Below, one piece after another: positions 22,718 through 31,887 of a stretch of 64,000 bases of DNA; positions within the stretch are counted from its first letter, which is position 1, and every line of letters begins with the position of its first letter. The translations under genes were made by a program, and so were the position numbers. The stretch is from Chryseobacterium senegalense (GTDB lineage: Bacteria; Bacteroidota; Bacteroidia; Flavobacteriales; Weeksellaceae), in the NCBI GenBank assembly GCA_001403755.1, contig CYUH01000015.1, forward strand, positions 102,589-166,588, written 5' to 3'. The notes under the pieces are model-generated. The model was given only the letters and a program-made list of their open reading frames with translations, did no database searches and was not told where the DNA came from.

Positions 22718-23350
22718 ATGTGCAACAGAGTTGACAATTCAGGTCTTTCGATTGATGAAGTTTCCGAGGAACTAGATGCGGAAATTGTTGAGGGAAATTA
22801 TTATTTCAACGAAGAAATTAATGCTTTCAATAGGCCAGCAATCCCAATAGTATTGGAATATGAGGGTAGAAAAATAACCCACGGAACGTGGGGAATAAAG
22901 CAAGAAATCCCAAAGGATAAACCCGCGCAAGGCATTAACCTTACTGCAGAAAAAACTCATACTTTTTATAAAAAAGTTGAGCATAACCGCTGTGTTGTAC
23001 CTGTGACAGGATTTTATGATTGGATGCATGTAACATCACCAGGAAAGAAAACCCCGATTAAAGTAAAGCACAGAATGCATTGGAAAGATGCCCATCAGTT
23101 CTACATAGCTGCTTTCTTCGATGTATGGGAAAATAAGGAAATTGGTTTCGGTCTTGTAACGACCGTATCGAATGAACTTATGAGCGTTGTTCACAACTCT
23201 AAGCTTCGGATGCCTATATGTATGGATGCAAGAACTGCAGATGGTTTTCTTCGGGATGAACCAATTGAGAACTTTACTTTTCCAGCTTATGATCCACAAC
23301 TAATTTCAGAAAATTTAGAGCCACAAAAAATGCCAAATACCTTATTTTAA
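22718..23350 (+). CDS. SRAP domain protein (HMCES/YedK-like abasic-site shield)
   Basis: 210 residues from ATG at 22718. This start is chosen because it places Cys at position 2 (MCNRVDNS), the residue which after Met removal forms a thiazolidine crosslink with abasic sites in single-stranded DNA. Other family marks: THGTWGIK, the Glu/N-region INLTAEK, RCVVPVTGFYDWMH and the late SVVHNSKLRMPI with the conserved His. Neighbours are an overlapping partner gene and a umuC/umuD-like operon, so this stretch is a DNA-damage module. Confidence 0.9.
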   Translation: MCNRVDNSGLSIDEVSEELDAEIVEGNYYFNEEINAFNRPAIPIVLEYEGRKITHGTWGIKQEIPKDKPAQGINLTAEKTHTFYKKVEHNRCVVPVTGFYDWMHVTSPGKKTPIKVKHRMHWKDAHQFYIAAFFDVWENKEIGFGLVTTVSNELMSVVHNSKLRMPICMDARTADGFLRDEPIENFTFPAYDPQLISENLEPQKMPNTLF

Positions 23351-23967
23351 TGAAAAAAGTACCCTTTGATATCAAAGAAATCCGAGTGAGTGAATCCAGT
23401 ATGGGCGGATATGGATTGGATGTATTCTTGCATTCGGGCCTGCAAATGCAAAGTAGGTTTGAGAACGAAAATCAGTACAGGGAAGCACTTGCAGCAAATG
23501 GTAACCTGACATTATTGAAAGAGATTTTTAAAGAATATATCAATAATGTACTGAAGGAAAATCCTAACTTTCTTTATTACTACTCGAACTGTGAACTTTT
23601 CGAAGTTCAATTTGACCAAATTATGATCGATCCGACTGAGAGTATTGACGAAAAGCTGAAAGAAAGCATGGAACTCATTCATTCCTGTGCAGTTGAAAAA
23701 GGTATAGAGTTTGACGGCTATTTTACCAAGAGATGGAAAGAAGCTGCAGACACTATTGTAAGCTTTGATGAAGATTATTTTGATGATCCGGACAAAAGAG
23801 ATTTATATGTCTACCTTTCTGCAATGGTAGATGATGAAATATTTGGTTTCCTCAGTACCGTATATAACAGCTTCGAACATTCAGGGTTTGACCGACCGCC
23901 ATTAACTAAAGAAATTATACAGGAGAAAATACATTATCTGACTAAGGTAAAGGGAGTTCGTTTTTGA
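23350..23967 (+). CDS. Hypothetical protein coupled to the SRAP gene
   Basis: 205 residues, starting in the TAATGA overlap of the SRAP stop. Mixed alpha/beta, acidic in the middle (DEDYFDDPDKRDLYVYLSAM) with a conserved end LTKVKGVRF. No recognised domain. A broken relative at 20492-20697 and the tight coupling indicate that it travels with SRAP in islands; a role in DNA repair or its regulation is inferred only. Confidence 0.75.
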   Translation: MKKVPFDIKEIRVSESSMGGYGLDVFLHSGLQMQSRFENENQYREALAANGNLTLLKEIFKEYINNVLKENPNFLYYYSNCELFEVQFDQIMIDPTESIDEKLKESMELIHSCAVEKGIEFDGYFTKRWKEAADTIVSFDEDYFDDPDKRDLYVYLSAMVDDEIFGFLSTVYNSFEHSGFDRPPLTKEIIQEKIHYLTKVKGVRF

Positions 23968-24054
23968 TTTCTATAGAAGCATAATTTTGGAGCTGTTTTG
24001 AGCTGATGATTTGTTAAATCATATAGGAAAAATCATTGCATTAACACAATCAAT

Positions 24055-25320
24055 TTATTCAGCTTTTACTTTGATAATCTGGCTTAATTCTGTGGAATAT
24101 CTCGGTGAAAGATTCTTTTGGTTCATCTTCCATGTACGCTGAATATCCATTGACGCCAATTTAACTTTGTCCGCACCTAATCGGTGATTCATGTGATCCA
24201 TTACTGCAAGTAATGGCTTATGTTTTTCGTAATGATCCGTATCAAATAAACTGGTCATTCTCTCATTATCGGGAACAAATTCAGTTACCATTACCCCTGC
24301 TTTTTTGTATTGAAAATAAGGCAAATAAATTTGATTTAAAGCTTTTTTAGCCACTTTAGCCAACTCAATTGCAGAGTTTGAAGGATTGGGCAATGTTAGC
24401 GTAACGGAGTTGCTATATTGTTTTAAATCCTTTTTGAATCTGTCTGTAGTAATCCAAACGGTAAGATACCTGCAGCATGAATTTTGACTTCTTAATTTTT
24501 CGGAACATTTAAAAGCAAATGTAGATACTCTTTCCTCTAATTCAGAAAGTTCGGAAGTTCTTTTGTCAAAAGTTCTGGTAGTGGCAATGCCTTTTTTAGG
24601 CTTTCTTATCGATAAATCATATTGAGGAATACCTTTTAATTCTTTATGCATTCTTAGCCCGAAAATACCCATTTCTTTCTGTACAAAAGCTTCCGGAAGT
24701 TGGGTGAAATCCCATGCAGTTTTAATCCCTATTGCCGAGAATTTTTGAAAATATTGCCGACCGATGCCCCAAACATCTTCCAAGGGAAACCACTTCAAAG
24801 CTTTTTCTATTTTCTCAGGTGTATCAATCATATAAAATCCATTGGTTCTATCGGGGAATTTTTTAGCAATCTTATTGGCGACTTTAGCAAGGGTTTTAGT
24901 TGGAGCTAAGCCAATGCTGGTAGGGATATCAAGCCCTTTATAAACAAATTCGCGCAGTTCCTCGCAATGTTTCTGCAAATCAATATAAGGGTACCCGTGG
25001 AAGTCTAAAAATGATTCGTCAACACTATAAACTTCAATGTCTTGGCAATAGCGACGGCAAATATTTACAACTCTGTTGGAAATATCGCCATAAAGAACAA
25101 AGTTGGCTGAAAACACGGCAACGCCGTGTTTGTCTGCAATGTCCTTAAATTGAAAATAAGGTTCGCCCATTTTGATACCTAAAGCTTTAGCTTCATTGCT
25201 ACGGGCAATGGCGCAGCCATCATTATTGCTCAATACAACAACAGGCCTAGAACGAAGTTCTGGGCGGAATATCCTTTCGCAGGAAGCGTAGAAATTATTA
25301 CCGTCAATTAGGCCAAACAT
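24055..25320 (-). CDS. umuC: Y-family DNA polymerase V catalytic subunit
   Basis: 421 residues, full-length UmuC. Catalytic carboxylates at MFGLIDGNNFYASCERIF (Asp near residue 6) and YSVDESFLDF (Asp-Glu); later helix-hairpin-helix region (PLEDVWGIGRQYFQKFSAIG), little-finger domain, and a C-terminal segment of the UmuC type (RMTSLFDTDHYEKHKPLLAV). It carries out error-prone synthesis across lesions. Third gene of a minus-strand operon umuD-like / Mrr-like / umuC, 20 bp after the nuclease gene. Confidence 0.93.
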   Translation of the reverse strand: MFGLIDGNNFYASCERIFRPELRSRPVVVLSNNDGCAIARSNEAKALGIKMGEPYFQFKDIADKHGVAVFSANFVLYGDISNRVVNICRRYCQDIEVYSVDESFLDFHGYPYIDLQKHCEELREFVYKGLDIPTSIGLAPTKTLAKVANKIAKKFPDRTNGFYMIDTPEKIEKALKWFPLEDVWGIGRQYFQKFSAIGIKTAWDFTQLPEAFVQKEMGIFGLRMHKELKGIPQYDLSIRKPKKGIATTRTFDKRTSELSELEERVSTFAFKCSEKLRSQNSCCRYLTVWITTDRFKKDLKQYSNSVTLTLPNPSNSAIELAKVAKKALNQIYLPYFQYKKAGVMVTEFVPDNERMTSLFDTDHYEKHKPLLAVMDHMNHRLGADKVKLASMDIQRTWKMNQKNLSPRYSTELSQIIKVKAE

Positions 25321-25339
25321 TGCGCTACTTTAACAAATA

Positions 25340-26335
25340 TTAAATACTAAAAAGCAAACCATTTTCATACTTTAATAAAAACTTCGCAACATCTTCACCT
25401 GCCATTAATCCAATTGGTTTTTTTAACTCATTGCTTAATTCTTCGACTGCCTTTTCTAAAAATTCACTAGCAGTTGCAGTTGTTATAATTAACCCCGAAT
25501 GTGCTTTAAATTTTTCAATTGCGGTTCTTAACTGGTCCACACAATGTGTATCATTATGCAAACCTTGATAAGATTTTACTTGGATAACCAATGTTTCTTC
25601 TTTCTGTAAATTTAATAATGGCAATCCTGAAATATATTTTACAATAATGTCGGCACCGAAGTCAGTGCCCCAACCGGAACCATTTACAGTTGCTTCAGTT
25701 ACATTAGGTATGTTTTTAAATATATTACAGAAGAAATATTCAAGTTTTTTTTCAGGGTGCGTTCTATGGATTTTAAGCGTTAAATCTTTAAATGTAGATT
25801 GGATTTCATTTTTTAAATGGAAAAGACCATGCGAATCATTCTCATCAATTTTATTAATGCCATTTTTTAAATTATTAATTGACATCAAGAATGCTTCGTG
25901 ATCATAAATACGCCAAAATCTACCCCTAAGTTTAAAACGACGACTGATTAATGGGTGAATGGCCTCGTTATTTCTATCAAATTGCATTACTGTATCTTTA
26001 TCTAACAGCAAAGTGTGCCTGAAATCCTTTTTATCAGTAGGATCATCTTCAAAAAAATATTTTTCTTTAACTCTACCTGTGATACACTGCCCCCAAGTTG
26101 GAACATTTATATGAACAACCCAATCGCCTTCTTTAATTTCTAATAAAAAATTTGTTTTGTTCCATGTTTCAATCTCTTCTTCAGACATTTCACTCCAAGG
26201 CTTATCTTCAAGGTCAAGCAGATTAGCAGAACGGAAATAACTCCAACCAAACTTTGATTTTCCATCAAAAAGTAGGGAATCTGCAACATATTTTTTCCAC
26301 TTTTCATTAGGATCGTTAAATGCGTAAATAGTCAT
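25340..26335 (-). CDS. Mrr-like restriction nuclease domain protein in a umuDC operon
   Basis: 331 residues. The C-terminal part has the Mrr-type PD-(D/E)xK core: GTDFGADIIVKYI, then LVIQVKSYQG (QxK form) and a following helix VDQLRTAIEKFKAHSGLIIT typical of restriction endonuclease-like proteins. The N-terminal half (about 1-180) is unassigned and may bind modified DNA or a signal. It lies between umuD-like (18-bp gap) and umuC (20-bp gap), so it is co-expressed with translesion synthesis, an unusual arrangement. Confidence 0.75.
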   Translation of the reverse strand: MTIYAFNDPNEKWKKYVADSLLFDGKSKFGWSYFRSANLLDLEDKPWSEMSEEEIETWNKTNFLLEIKEGDWVVHINVPTWGQCITGRVKEKYFFEDDPTDKKDFRHTLLLDKDTVMQFDRNNEAIHPLISRRFKLRGRFWRIYDHEAFLMSINNLKNGINKIDENDSHGLFHLKNEIQSTFKDLTLKIHRTHPEKKLEYFFCNIFKNIPNVTEATVNGSGWGTDFGADIIVKYISGLPLLNLQKEETLVIQVKSYQGLHNDTHCVDQLRTAIEKFKAHSGLIITTATASEFLEKAVEELSNELKKPIGLMAGEDVAKFLLKYENGLLFSI

Positions 26336-26353
26336 TATTAATTTTTTTATTTA

Positions 26354-26827
26354 TTATCTTCTTAATTGATGTAAATTCCATGTGCTTACTCCCCATAATT
26401 CGAAATCTGTATCTTCCGTAATGTCTATATCATCATATGCCGGGTTTTCAGACTTCAATTTGATTGTCTTAATCTTCAAAGAATTGTCATGGTATTTTGG
26501 CTTAAATCTTTTTACATAAAATTCACCATTATAGAACACAACAACAATATCATTTTCCCTTGGGAAAAGTCCTTTTTGAACTATTAAAGTATCACCATCA
26601 TAAATTCCGATACCATTTAAAGAATCTCCTGTAACCGTAGCAAAAAAGGTGGTTTCCTTGTCTTTAATTAAGAGTTTGAGCAAGTCGATTGAATCTTCCG
26701 GGAAGTCCAATGCAGGGCTTTCAAAAGAACCATAACCACCAGCTTTAACCTTTGCTGGAAGCAAAGGAATTGATATATTTAATTCATTATCAATTCGATA
26801 TAGTTTGATGGGATTACTCGGATTCAT
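26354..26827 (-). CDS. umuD: S24/LexA-type peptidase, UmuD-like
   Basis: 157 residues. Self-cleavage region VKAGGYGSFESPALDFPEDS resembles the UmuD cleavage site (Ala/Cys-Gly, followed by FPSPA...D). Catalytic Ser in VTGDSLNGIGIYDGDTLIV and catalytic Lys in FYNGEFYVKRF. It would be cleaved with help of RecA and activate UmuC. First gene of its operon; a promoter element with a -7 box lies just upstream. No N-terminal DNA-binding domain, so it is UmuD-like and not LexA. Confidence 0.9.
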   Translation of the reverse strand: MNPSNPIKLYRIDNELNISIPLLPAKVKAGGYGSFESPALDFPEDSIDLLKLLIKDKETTFFATVTGDSLNGIGIYDGDTLIVQKGLFPRENDIVVVFYNGEFYVKRFKPKYHDNSLKIKTIKLKSENPAYDDIDITEDTDFELWGVSTWNLHQLRR

Positions 26828-26847
26828 TTTGTAAAGTTAGAAAATAA
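26827..26847 (-). promoter_or_regulatory. Promoter element of the umuD-like operon
   Basis: TTTTGTAAAGTTAGAAAATA on the plus strand; on the minus strand it contains TAACTTTA, close to TAnnTTTG, right before the start. The same 20-bp sequence precedes the exported SNase gene at 27575. Confidence 0.5.
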
Positions 26848-27053
26848 AGCAAAGTAATGCGGAAATTAAATGTTGGGATTAAATCAAATCATTCATTTTC
26901 AGATATAAAAAAGTTATGCTCAAAATTAAAAGCGTTGGCGGAATATATAGCAAAGGAATGAGCAATCCTAAGCGTAGTGCCATTGGCAGAAGTCGCAGGA
27001 AGCAGTACGTGCAAGGTTGTGAAATGACGACCTGGATATTTTGTTTGGGGAAT

Positions 27054-27542
27054 CTATTGTTTTACCAAGTCATTTCTCTTTAATTTGCGATATTCCCAAG
27101 GTGATATTGCATTAGAATCTGACCATAAACCCAATTTTTGAGATTTTGCCTGTTCCTGTAATTTACCCAAATTTTTATTATTCGAGTAATAGAAATACCA
27201 CCAACCAAATCCTGCTTTAATTATTTCCTCGGAAAGATATTTATTATCGTAGTAAATTTTAGCAATGGTTCTTCCATAACGATCTGTATCGGTTTCAATA
27301 AAACTAATCATTTTACCAAATACTTCACCAGAGGTAAATTTTTTTGCATTGCTTCCAAAGGGTTGACTGTTTTCCGGACAATCTACTTCAGCAAGTCTTA
27401 AAGTTTTTTGAATATTTCCGTCAAGTAGGACCACAACGGTGTCACCGTCCTTAATGCCTATTACCTTTGCAGTAACTTGTGACCACAATATATTGGAAAG
27501 AAATAAGGAAGTGAATAGAAATAGTAAGCGAGTTTTCTTCAT
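27054..27542 (-). CDS. Exported SNase-like thermonuclease
   Basis: 162 residues. N-terminal signal peptide (MKKTRLLFLFTSLFLSNILW), then SNase core GIKDGDTVVVLLDG, LRLAEVDCPENSQPFG, FIETDTDRYGRTIAKI and the final KSQKLGLWSDSNAISPWEYR. These carry the expected Arg/Asp/Glu catalytic set. It acts in the periplasm or outside. Shares its upstream 20-bp promoter element with the umuD-like operon, hinting at joint control. Confidence 0.88.
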   Translation of the reverse strand: MKKTRLLFLFTSLFLSNILWSQVTAKVIGIKDGDTVVVLLDGNIQKTLRLAEVDCPENSQPFGSNAKKFTSGEVFGKMISFIETDTDRYGRTIAKIYYDNKYLSEEIIKAGFGWWYFYYSNNKNLGKLQEQAKSQKLGLWSDSNAISPWEYRKLKRNDLVKQ

Positions 27543-27573
27543 ATTAATGGGCGAACTTAAAAGATACTGATAT

Positions 27574-27594
27574 GTTTTGTAAAGTTAGAAAATA
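27574..27594 (-). promoter_or_regulatory. Promoter element of the exported SNase gene
   Basis: Second copy of TTTTGTAAAGTTAGAAAATA; minus strand TAACTTTA -7-like box about 35 bp before the start. Confidence 0.5.
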
Positions 27595-27805
27595 AGTCAG
27601 AGTGAATTAAATTGTAAGACAAAATGACGGTGTAAATAATTAGGTATGAGACGGAAAAAATATTATTTCCGAAGAGAAAATACGTTTACAAGAATACGCG
27701 AAAGAAGGGCAATGGAGACAGGAACTGGTCGGCGCGGCGATTGGAGATATCAATCATCTCAAAAGGTAGTTTTTAGGTGGTGATGTAATTAAATTTGAAT
27801 AGGGT

Positions 27806-28738
27806 TTATTCCATATTTTTTAAATATGTTTTTGTCTGCACCTGTAATGATTTTAAATTATCCATTTTATTTTCAATTTCTTTCAATCGTTGTAATACTT
27901 TGATTTCTTCTTCTGTCATCTCGGGATTAACAATCATTTCATCTAATGATTTGTCAGTATCAAGATCTTGAGAAAATGAATTATTAATGGCTCTTTCCAG
28001 AACTAAAAGCATTTCTGCTCTGCCATCGTTAAGAATCAAATCCGAAGTATCATTAAATTGAAATAAAATAGGATTTTGGTTTGACTGCAACAAAATTATA
28101 CCGTCAGTATAAATATAATATGTAAGTATATTGGAAATCAACGCTGATTTTGATTTATTGTTTTTGCCAATAAAGAGTATTCTTTTGTCGGTTATAAAAA
28201 TTTTTCCTTGATCAATTTTTACAAAATTAATTATATCATCTTTCAGATAAGTAAGACTTCCTACCCGAGTATATTTGGTGTTAAATTTAACGCCAGAGTA
28301 CTGTACACGGGCACCAATTTTCTTTTCCTGCAGTAATGTTGCTCCGTTAATTACATGGAATAGTTTTTCATCTTTCTTTAAATTAATATTAAATGCCTGG
28401 GGATCGAGGGGCAACATTCTACTGTTAGCAATATTGAATCTGTTATGGATAACAGAAATATATTTTGATATTTCCCGATGTGCAGATTTTTGTGATACTG
28501 TACGAACTGACGAATTATTAAAAACTTCCTTAATTTTTAGACTCTCTGTAACCTCTGCAGGATCAATTACGCTATCAGAATTATATAGTTTTTTTAACTG
28601 ATCTAAAATATCTTTTTCTTCTGGCGACAAAGTTAATATTGAACGCTTTTCTTTTTTGCTGGTCGAGAGCAAGATAATAACAAGAGAAATTAAAACTCCC
28701 ACTAACCACCATTTGTACTGGAGGAAAAATTCTATCAT
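27806..28738 (-). CDS. Membrane-anchored protein with a GRAM/PH-like domain
   Basis: 310 residues. One N-terminal transmembrane helix (WWLVGVLISLVIILLSTS), a helical linker, then from about residue 165 a beta-rich segment (GSLTYLKDDIINFVKIDQGK, IFITDKRILFIGKNNKSK) that has the look of a PH- or GRAM-like fold (the TDKRILF phrase is typical). The C-terminus is a coiled coil (EEEIKVLQRLKEIENKMDNL). It overlaps the TerB-like gene by 4 bp. Function unknown; the pair sits beside a type I RM locus, so a defence role is possible. Confidence 0.65.
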   Translation of the reverse strand: MIEFFLQYKWWLVGVLISLVIILLSTSKKEKRSILTLSPEEKDILDQLKKLYNSDSVIDPAEVTESLKIKEVFNNSSVRTVSQKSAHREISKYISVIHNRFNIANSRMLPLDPQAFNINLKKDEKLFHVINGATLLQEKKIGARVQYSGVKFNTKYTRVGSLTYLKDDIINFVKIDQGKIFITDKRILFIGKNNKSKSALISNILTYYIYTDGIILLQSNQNPILFQFNDTSDLILNDGRAEMLLVLERAINNSFSQDLDTDKSLDEMIVNPEMTEEEIKVLQRLKEIENKMDNLKSLQVQTKTYLKNME

Positions 28739-29265
28739 TTTTTTATATTTGGAATGTTTGCGATATCTAAAGCACGAGGATCTGCATTTTTTAAAATGGC
28801 AGAAATAACTTCATCGGTCTTAAAATTTTCATATTCATCATAGCTTAGATCAAAAATTCCTTGTAAATAAAGGTTCAGGTTTTCTTCGTTCTGATCCACC
28901 TTATTATCACCAAACATAATTCTAAATTCCTTTGTAAGAAGATCTTTAATTTTTGCTTTGTTATATCTAATAAAATCACCTTCATTAATTCTAAAAAGTT
29001 TTTTTAGGCGATCAAATTGCCGGTATTCATTTTCATCAATCCTATCGTCCTCCAAAATAAAGTCTGCATAATCCATGATCATATCCATTGCTTCCTTTTT
29101 GATATCCTTAATATCAACAATCTTATTAGCTTTTAGAATCTCAGTCACATTTTCACTTTGAAAATACTCATTCTGAAGCAAGTCAGTTAATTGAAAAAGA
29201 TAAGCTACACCTTCCTTTTGAGCCCTATAATTACTGGAAAATTGGTTAAATGTGAGTGAAATCAT
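28735..29265 (-). CDS. TerB-like / EF-hand-like helical protein
   Basis: 176 residues, all helical. Two segments with spaced Asp/Glu clusters, ADFILEDDRIDENEYRQFDR and FGDNKVDQNEENLNLYLQGI, resemble the acidic turn motif of TerB-type tellurite-resistance domains. Precedes and overlaps the membrane-anchored GRAM/PH-like gene (ATGA overlap), so they act together. Starts MISLTFNQFSSN. TerB domains often appear in phage-defence and stress clusters; the specific role here is unknown. Confidence 0.6.
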   Translation of the reverse strand: MISLTFNQFSSNYRAQKEGVAYLFQLTDLLQNEYFQSENVTEILKANKIVDIKDIKKEAMDMIMDYADFILEDDRIDENEYRQFDRLKKLFRINEGDFIRYNKAKIKDLLTKEFRIMFGDNKVDQNEENLNLYLQGIFDLSYDEYENFKTDEVISAILKNADPRALDIANIPNIKK

Positions 29266-29415
29266 TTTTGGATATTTTTACTTAAAATTAATTTTATAAG
29301 AACAAAACGAAAAATACGAGCAATCATTTTAACAGTAATACTCATGATGGATAAAATCGACTGAAAAATCTATTGGTGGCATATCTTTACGATTAGTTTT
29401 GTATTTATTATATTT

Positions 29416-31836
29416 CTAAAGATACAGATGTTTTTGGTAATTGATAAAGGTGTTTCGGATGTTTTTTACATCTCCCAGTTTCACTTTTGCGTCCTGGATG
29501 CTATTGTATTTTAACTGCAGGAATGCGCTTATTTTTTCATCATCTAGCTCTTCTACACCATTAACGACATATTGGTTCAATACAAAGTTTAAGAAATCGC
29601 GGTTGTTTTCATCTAAATCGAGAAATTGTGATCTTGCTTTATCAGCACGCTGAGAGCGCTCTAAAATTTCTGTTTTGTAGGCAACATAAGACAGTACATC
29701 ATAAATGTCACTTTTTTCAGCGTTTAGGATTTTCTGGAACTCCGTGAGCTGATCTTTTGAGAAGCCTTTTTCACTTAGCTTTTCCAACAGTTTTTTGCGC
29801 GTTGCAGGGAATGACCACTGATTTTTCAGATCTTCTTCACTGGTAAAGAATGAAGGCAATGTTCCATAAAGGTTCTGCAGGAATTCACTCGCTGAAATAG
29901 GTTTGCCTTCCGCACTCCAGAATGATGTTGTGGTCATGCTTTGAAGCTGCCTTGCTTTGCCATCAGACAGAACCACTTCAATTATTTTTTTCTGGACATT
30001 ACATTTGCAGTCGATATAACCGCAAATTTCGCAAGGTTCGCCGCCTGTTTTTTGACAAATGCAAGGTGTCTGACCACACTGTTCACATTTTGTTCGCGTA
30101 GGTGCCGGACTCGGTGGCACAGGATCAAGCGGTTCGCCATCCCATTCAGGATCATTGAAATGTTTATAGGCTTTTACGAAATCGTAAACTGTAAAGTAAT
30201 CTTTGTTGTCGTAAAGTCTAGTTCCCCGACCAATGATCTGTTTGAATTCTATCATTGAATTTACAGGGCGCATCAGTACAATGTTCCGTATTTCGGGAGC
30301 ATCAACGCCTGTGCTTAATTTCTGCGAAGTGGTAAGAACCGTTGGAATTGATTTCTCATTATCCTGAAAATCACGAAGATATTTTTCACCCAATTCACCA
30401 TCATTCGCTGTAACGCGCTGGCAATAGTTTGGATTTTTGCTATCTGCCACCTGGTTGATCAAGTCCCTTACGGCCAAAGCATGCTCCTGAGTTGCACAGA
30501 ACACCAATGTTTTTTCGTTCTGGTTGATCTGAGACATGAACTGCTTCACCCGGAATTCTTCACGCTGCTTAATTTTTATGATTCTGTTAAAATCTTCTTC
30601 CGTATAGTTGCGTTGCTCTTCAATTTCACCCTCAATTACAGTGTCGTCTGAAGTATAAAGGTATTCTGAAATATTGGTGTCAATCTGTTTTACGCGGAAA
30701 GGGGTAAGGAATCCATCATTAATCCCTTCTTTAAGAGAATAAACATATACCGGTTTACCGAAATACTCGTACGTATCTGCATTGACATCGCGTTTTGGTG
30801 TTGCGGTTAAACCTAATTGTGTTGCCGGAGAGAAATACTCCAGGATGGCGCGCCAGTTACTTTCGTCGTTTGCACCGCCACGGTGACATTCGTCGATAAT
30901 GATGAAATCAAAGAAATCTTTCGGGTACTGGCCAAAGTTTGCTTTGGCTTTATTATCTGTTTTTTGCTCACCTTCAATTTCATTGGTATATGAAGTTTCA
31001 GTTTCACGGTTTGCCCCAGACATGAAGGTCTGGAAGATGGTGAAGAAGATGTTTCCGTTTTTTGGAACGGCTCCTTTCTTGTTTATTTCCGAAGGTTTGA
31101 TTCTGACTAAAGCATCTTCTTCGAAGGCACCGAAGGCATTAAAAGCCTGATCTGCTAAAATATTCCTGTCGGCTAAGAACAAAATTCTTGGAGAACGGAT
31201 GCCGTCTCTACGGATGTTCCATTTGGCATGAAATAATTTCCAGGCGATCTGAAAAGCAATGGCAGTTTTACCGGTGCCGGTAGCCAGGGTCAGGAGTATT
31301 CTTTTTTTATCTTCTGCTACTGCTGCAAGGACTTTATTAATGGCATTCTGCTGATAGTATCTTAATTCCCATGCACCGCCCTTATTTTCAAAGGGTATAT
31401 CAAAGAATTTCTGTTGCCAAGAGAATTCTACGGGATGAACTTTTTGTTCTGTTGCATACAGCATGTCCCAGAGTTCGTCTGGTGTAGGAACCGCCGTAAT
31501 ATCTCTTTCGGTACCCTCAAGGTCTGATAAATAGTATTTATGGCCGTTGGTACAAATCGCGAAACGTAAGTTGAGCCGCTGCGCGTAATCTTTGGCCTGT
31601 GCAAGACCTTCCGTATAATAGCAGGTTGAAGGTTTAGCTTCAATGACTGCGACATTTCTGTTTTTATATTGCAGGATATAATCTGCCTTATCAGGCATGG
31701 CGCGTTTATTAGAACCCACGAGGCGTCCTTTCGTAATTGGATATTCACGACGGATGCGGCTGTCTTTAACGATATGCCAGCCTTGCGCAGCAAGGTGGGG
31801 GTCTATGAGCTCGGCTCTGGTTTCGGATTCGTTCAT
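29416..31836 (-). CDS. hsdR: Type I restriction enzyme R subunit
   Basis: 806 residues. N-terminal nuclease domain (PDKADYILQYKNRNVAVIEAKP: D and ExK), then SF2 helicase motifs: TLATGTGKTAIAF (I), IIDECHRGG (II), LGLTATPKRD (III), later STGVDAPEIR and QIIGRGTRLYD (V-VI). A cysteine cluster (CEQCGQTPCICQ, CEICGYIDCKC) lies before the C-terminal EcoEI-type region. It translocates and cuts DNA as part of HsdR2M2S. Last gene of the hsdM-hsdS-HEPN-hsdR operon; 51 bp after the HEPN gene. Confidence 0.93.
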   Translation of the reverse strand: MNESETRAELIDPHLAAQGWHIVKDSRIRREYPITKGRLVGSNKRAMPDKADYILQYKNRNVAVIEAKPSTCYYTEGLAQAKDYAQRLNLRFAICTNGHKYYLSDLEGTERDITAVPTPDELWDMLYATEQKVHPVEFSWQQKFFDIPFENKGGAWELRYYQQNAINKVLAAVAEDKKRILLTLATGTGKTAIAFQIAWKLFHAKWNIRRDGIRSPRILFLADRNILADQAFNAFGAFEEDALVRIKPSEINKKGAVPKNGNIFFTIFQTFMSGANRETETSYTNEIEGEQKTDNKAKANFGQYPKDFFDFIIIDECHRGGANDESNWRAILEYFSPATQLGLTATPKRDVNADTYEYFGKPVYVYSLKEGINDGFLTPFRVKQIDTNISEYLYTSDDTVIEGEIEEQRNYTEEDFNRIIKIKQREEFRVKQFMSQINQNEKTLVFCATQEHALAVRDLINQVADSKNPNYCQRVTANDGELGEKYLRDFQDNEKSIPTVLTTSQKLSTGVDAPEIRNIVLMRPVNSMIEFKQIIGRGTRLYDNKDYFTVYDFVKAYKHFNDPEWDGEPLDPVPPSPAPTRTKCEQCGQTPCICQKTGGEPCEICGYIDCKCNVQKKIIEVVLSDGKARQLQSMTTTSFWSAEGKPISASEFLQNLYGTLPSFFTSEEDLKNQWSFPATRKKLLEKLSEKGFSKDQLTEFQKILNAEKSDIYDVLSYVAYKTEILERSQRADKARSQFLDLDENNRDFLNFVLNQYVVNGVEELDDEKISAFLQLKYNSIQDAKVKLGDVKNIRNTFINYQKHLYL

Positions 31837-31887
31837 CTTTTATACTTTATAATAAATAAGAGTAATAATCTTTTTAAGGCTAATTAA

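Noticed and set aside
27650..27769. Short plus-strand frame ending QELVGAAIGDINHLKR
   Set aside because: It looks protein-like but has no start codon and only about 39 codons; perhaps a gene remnant, not supportable as a gene.
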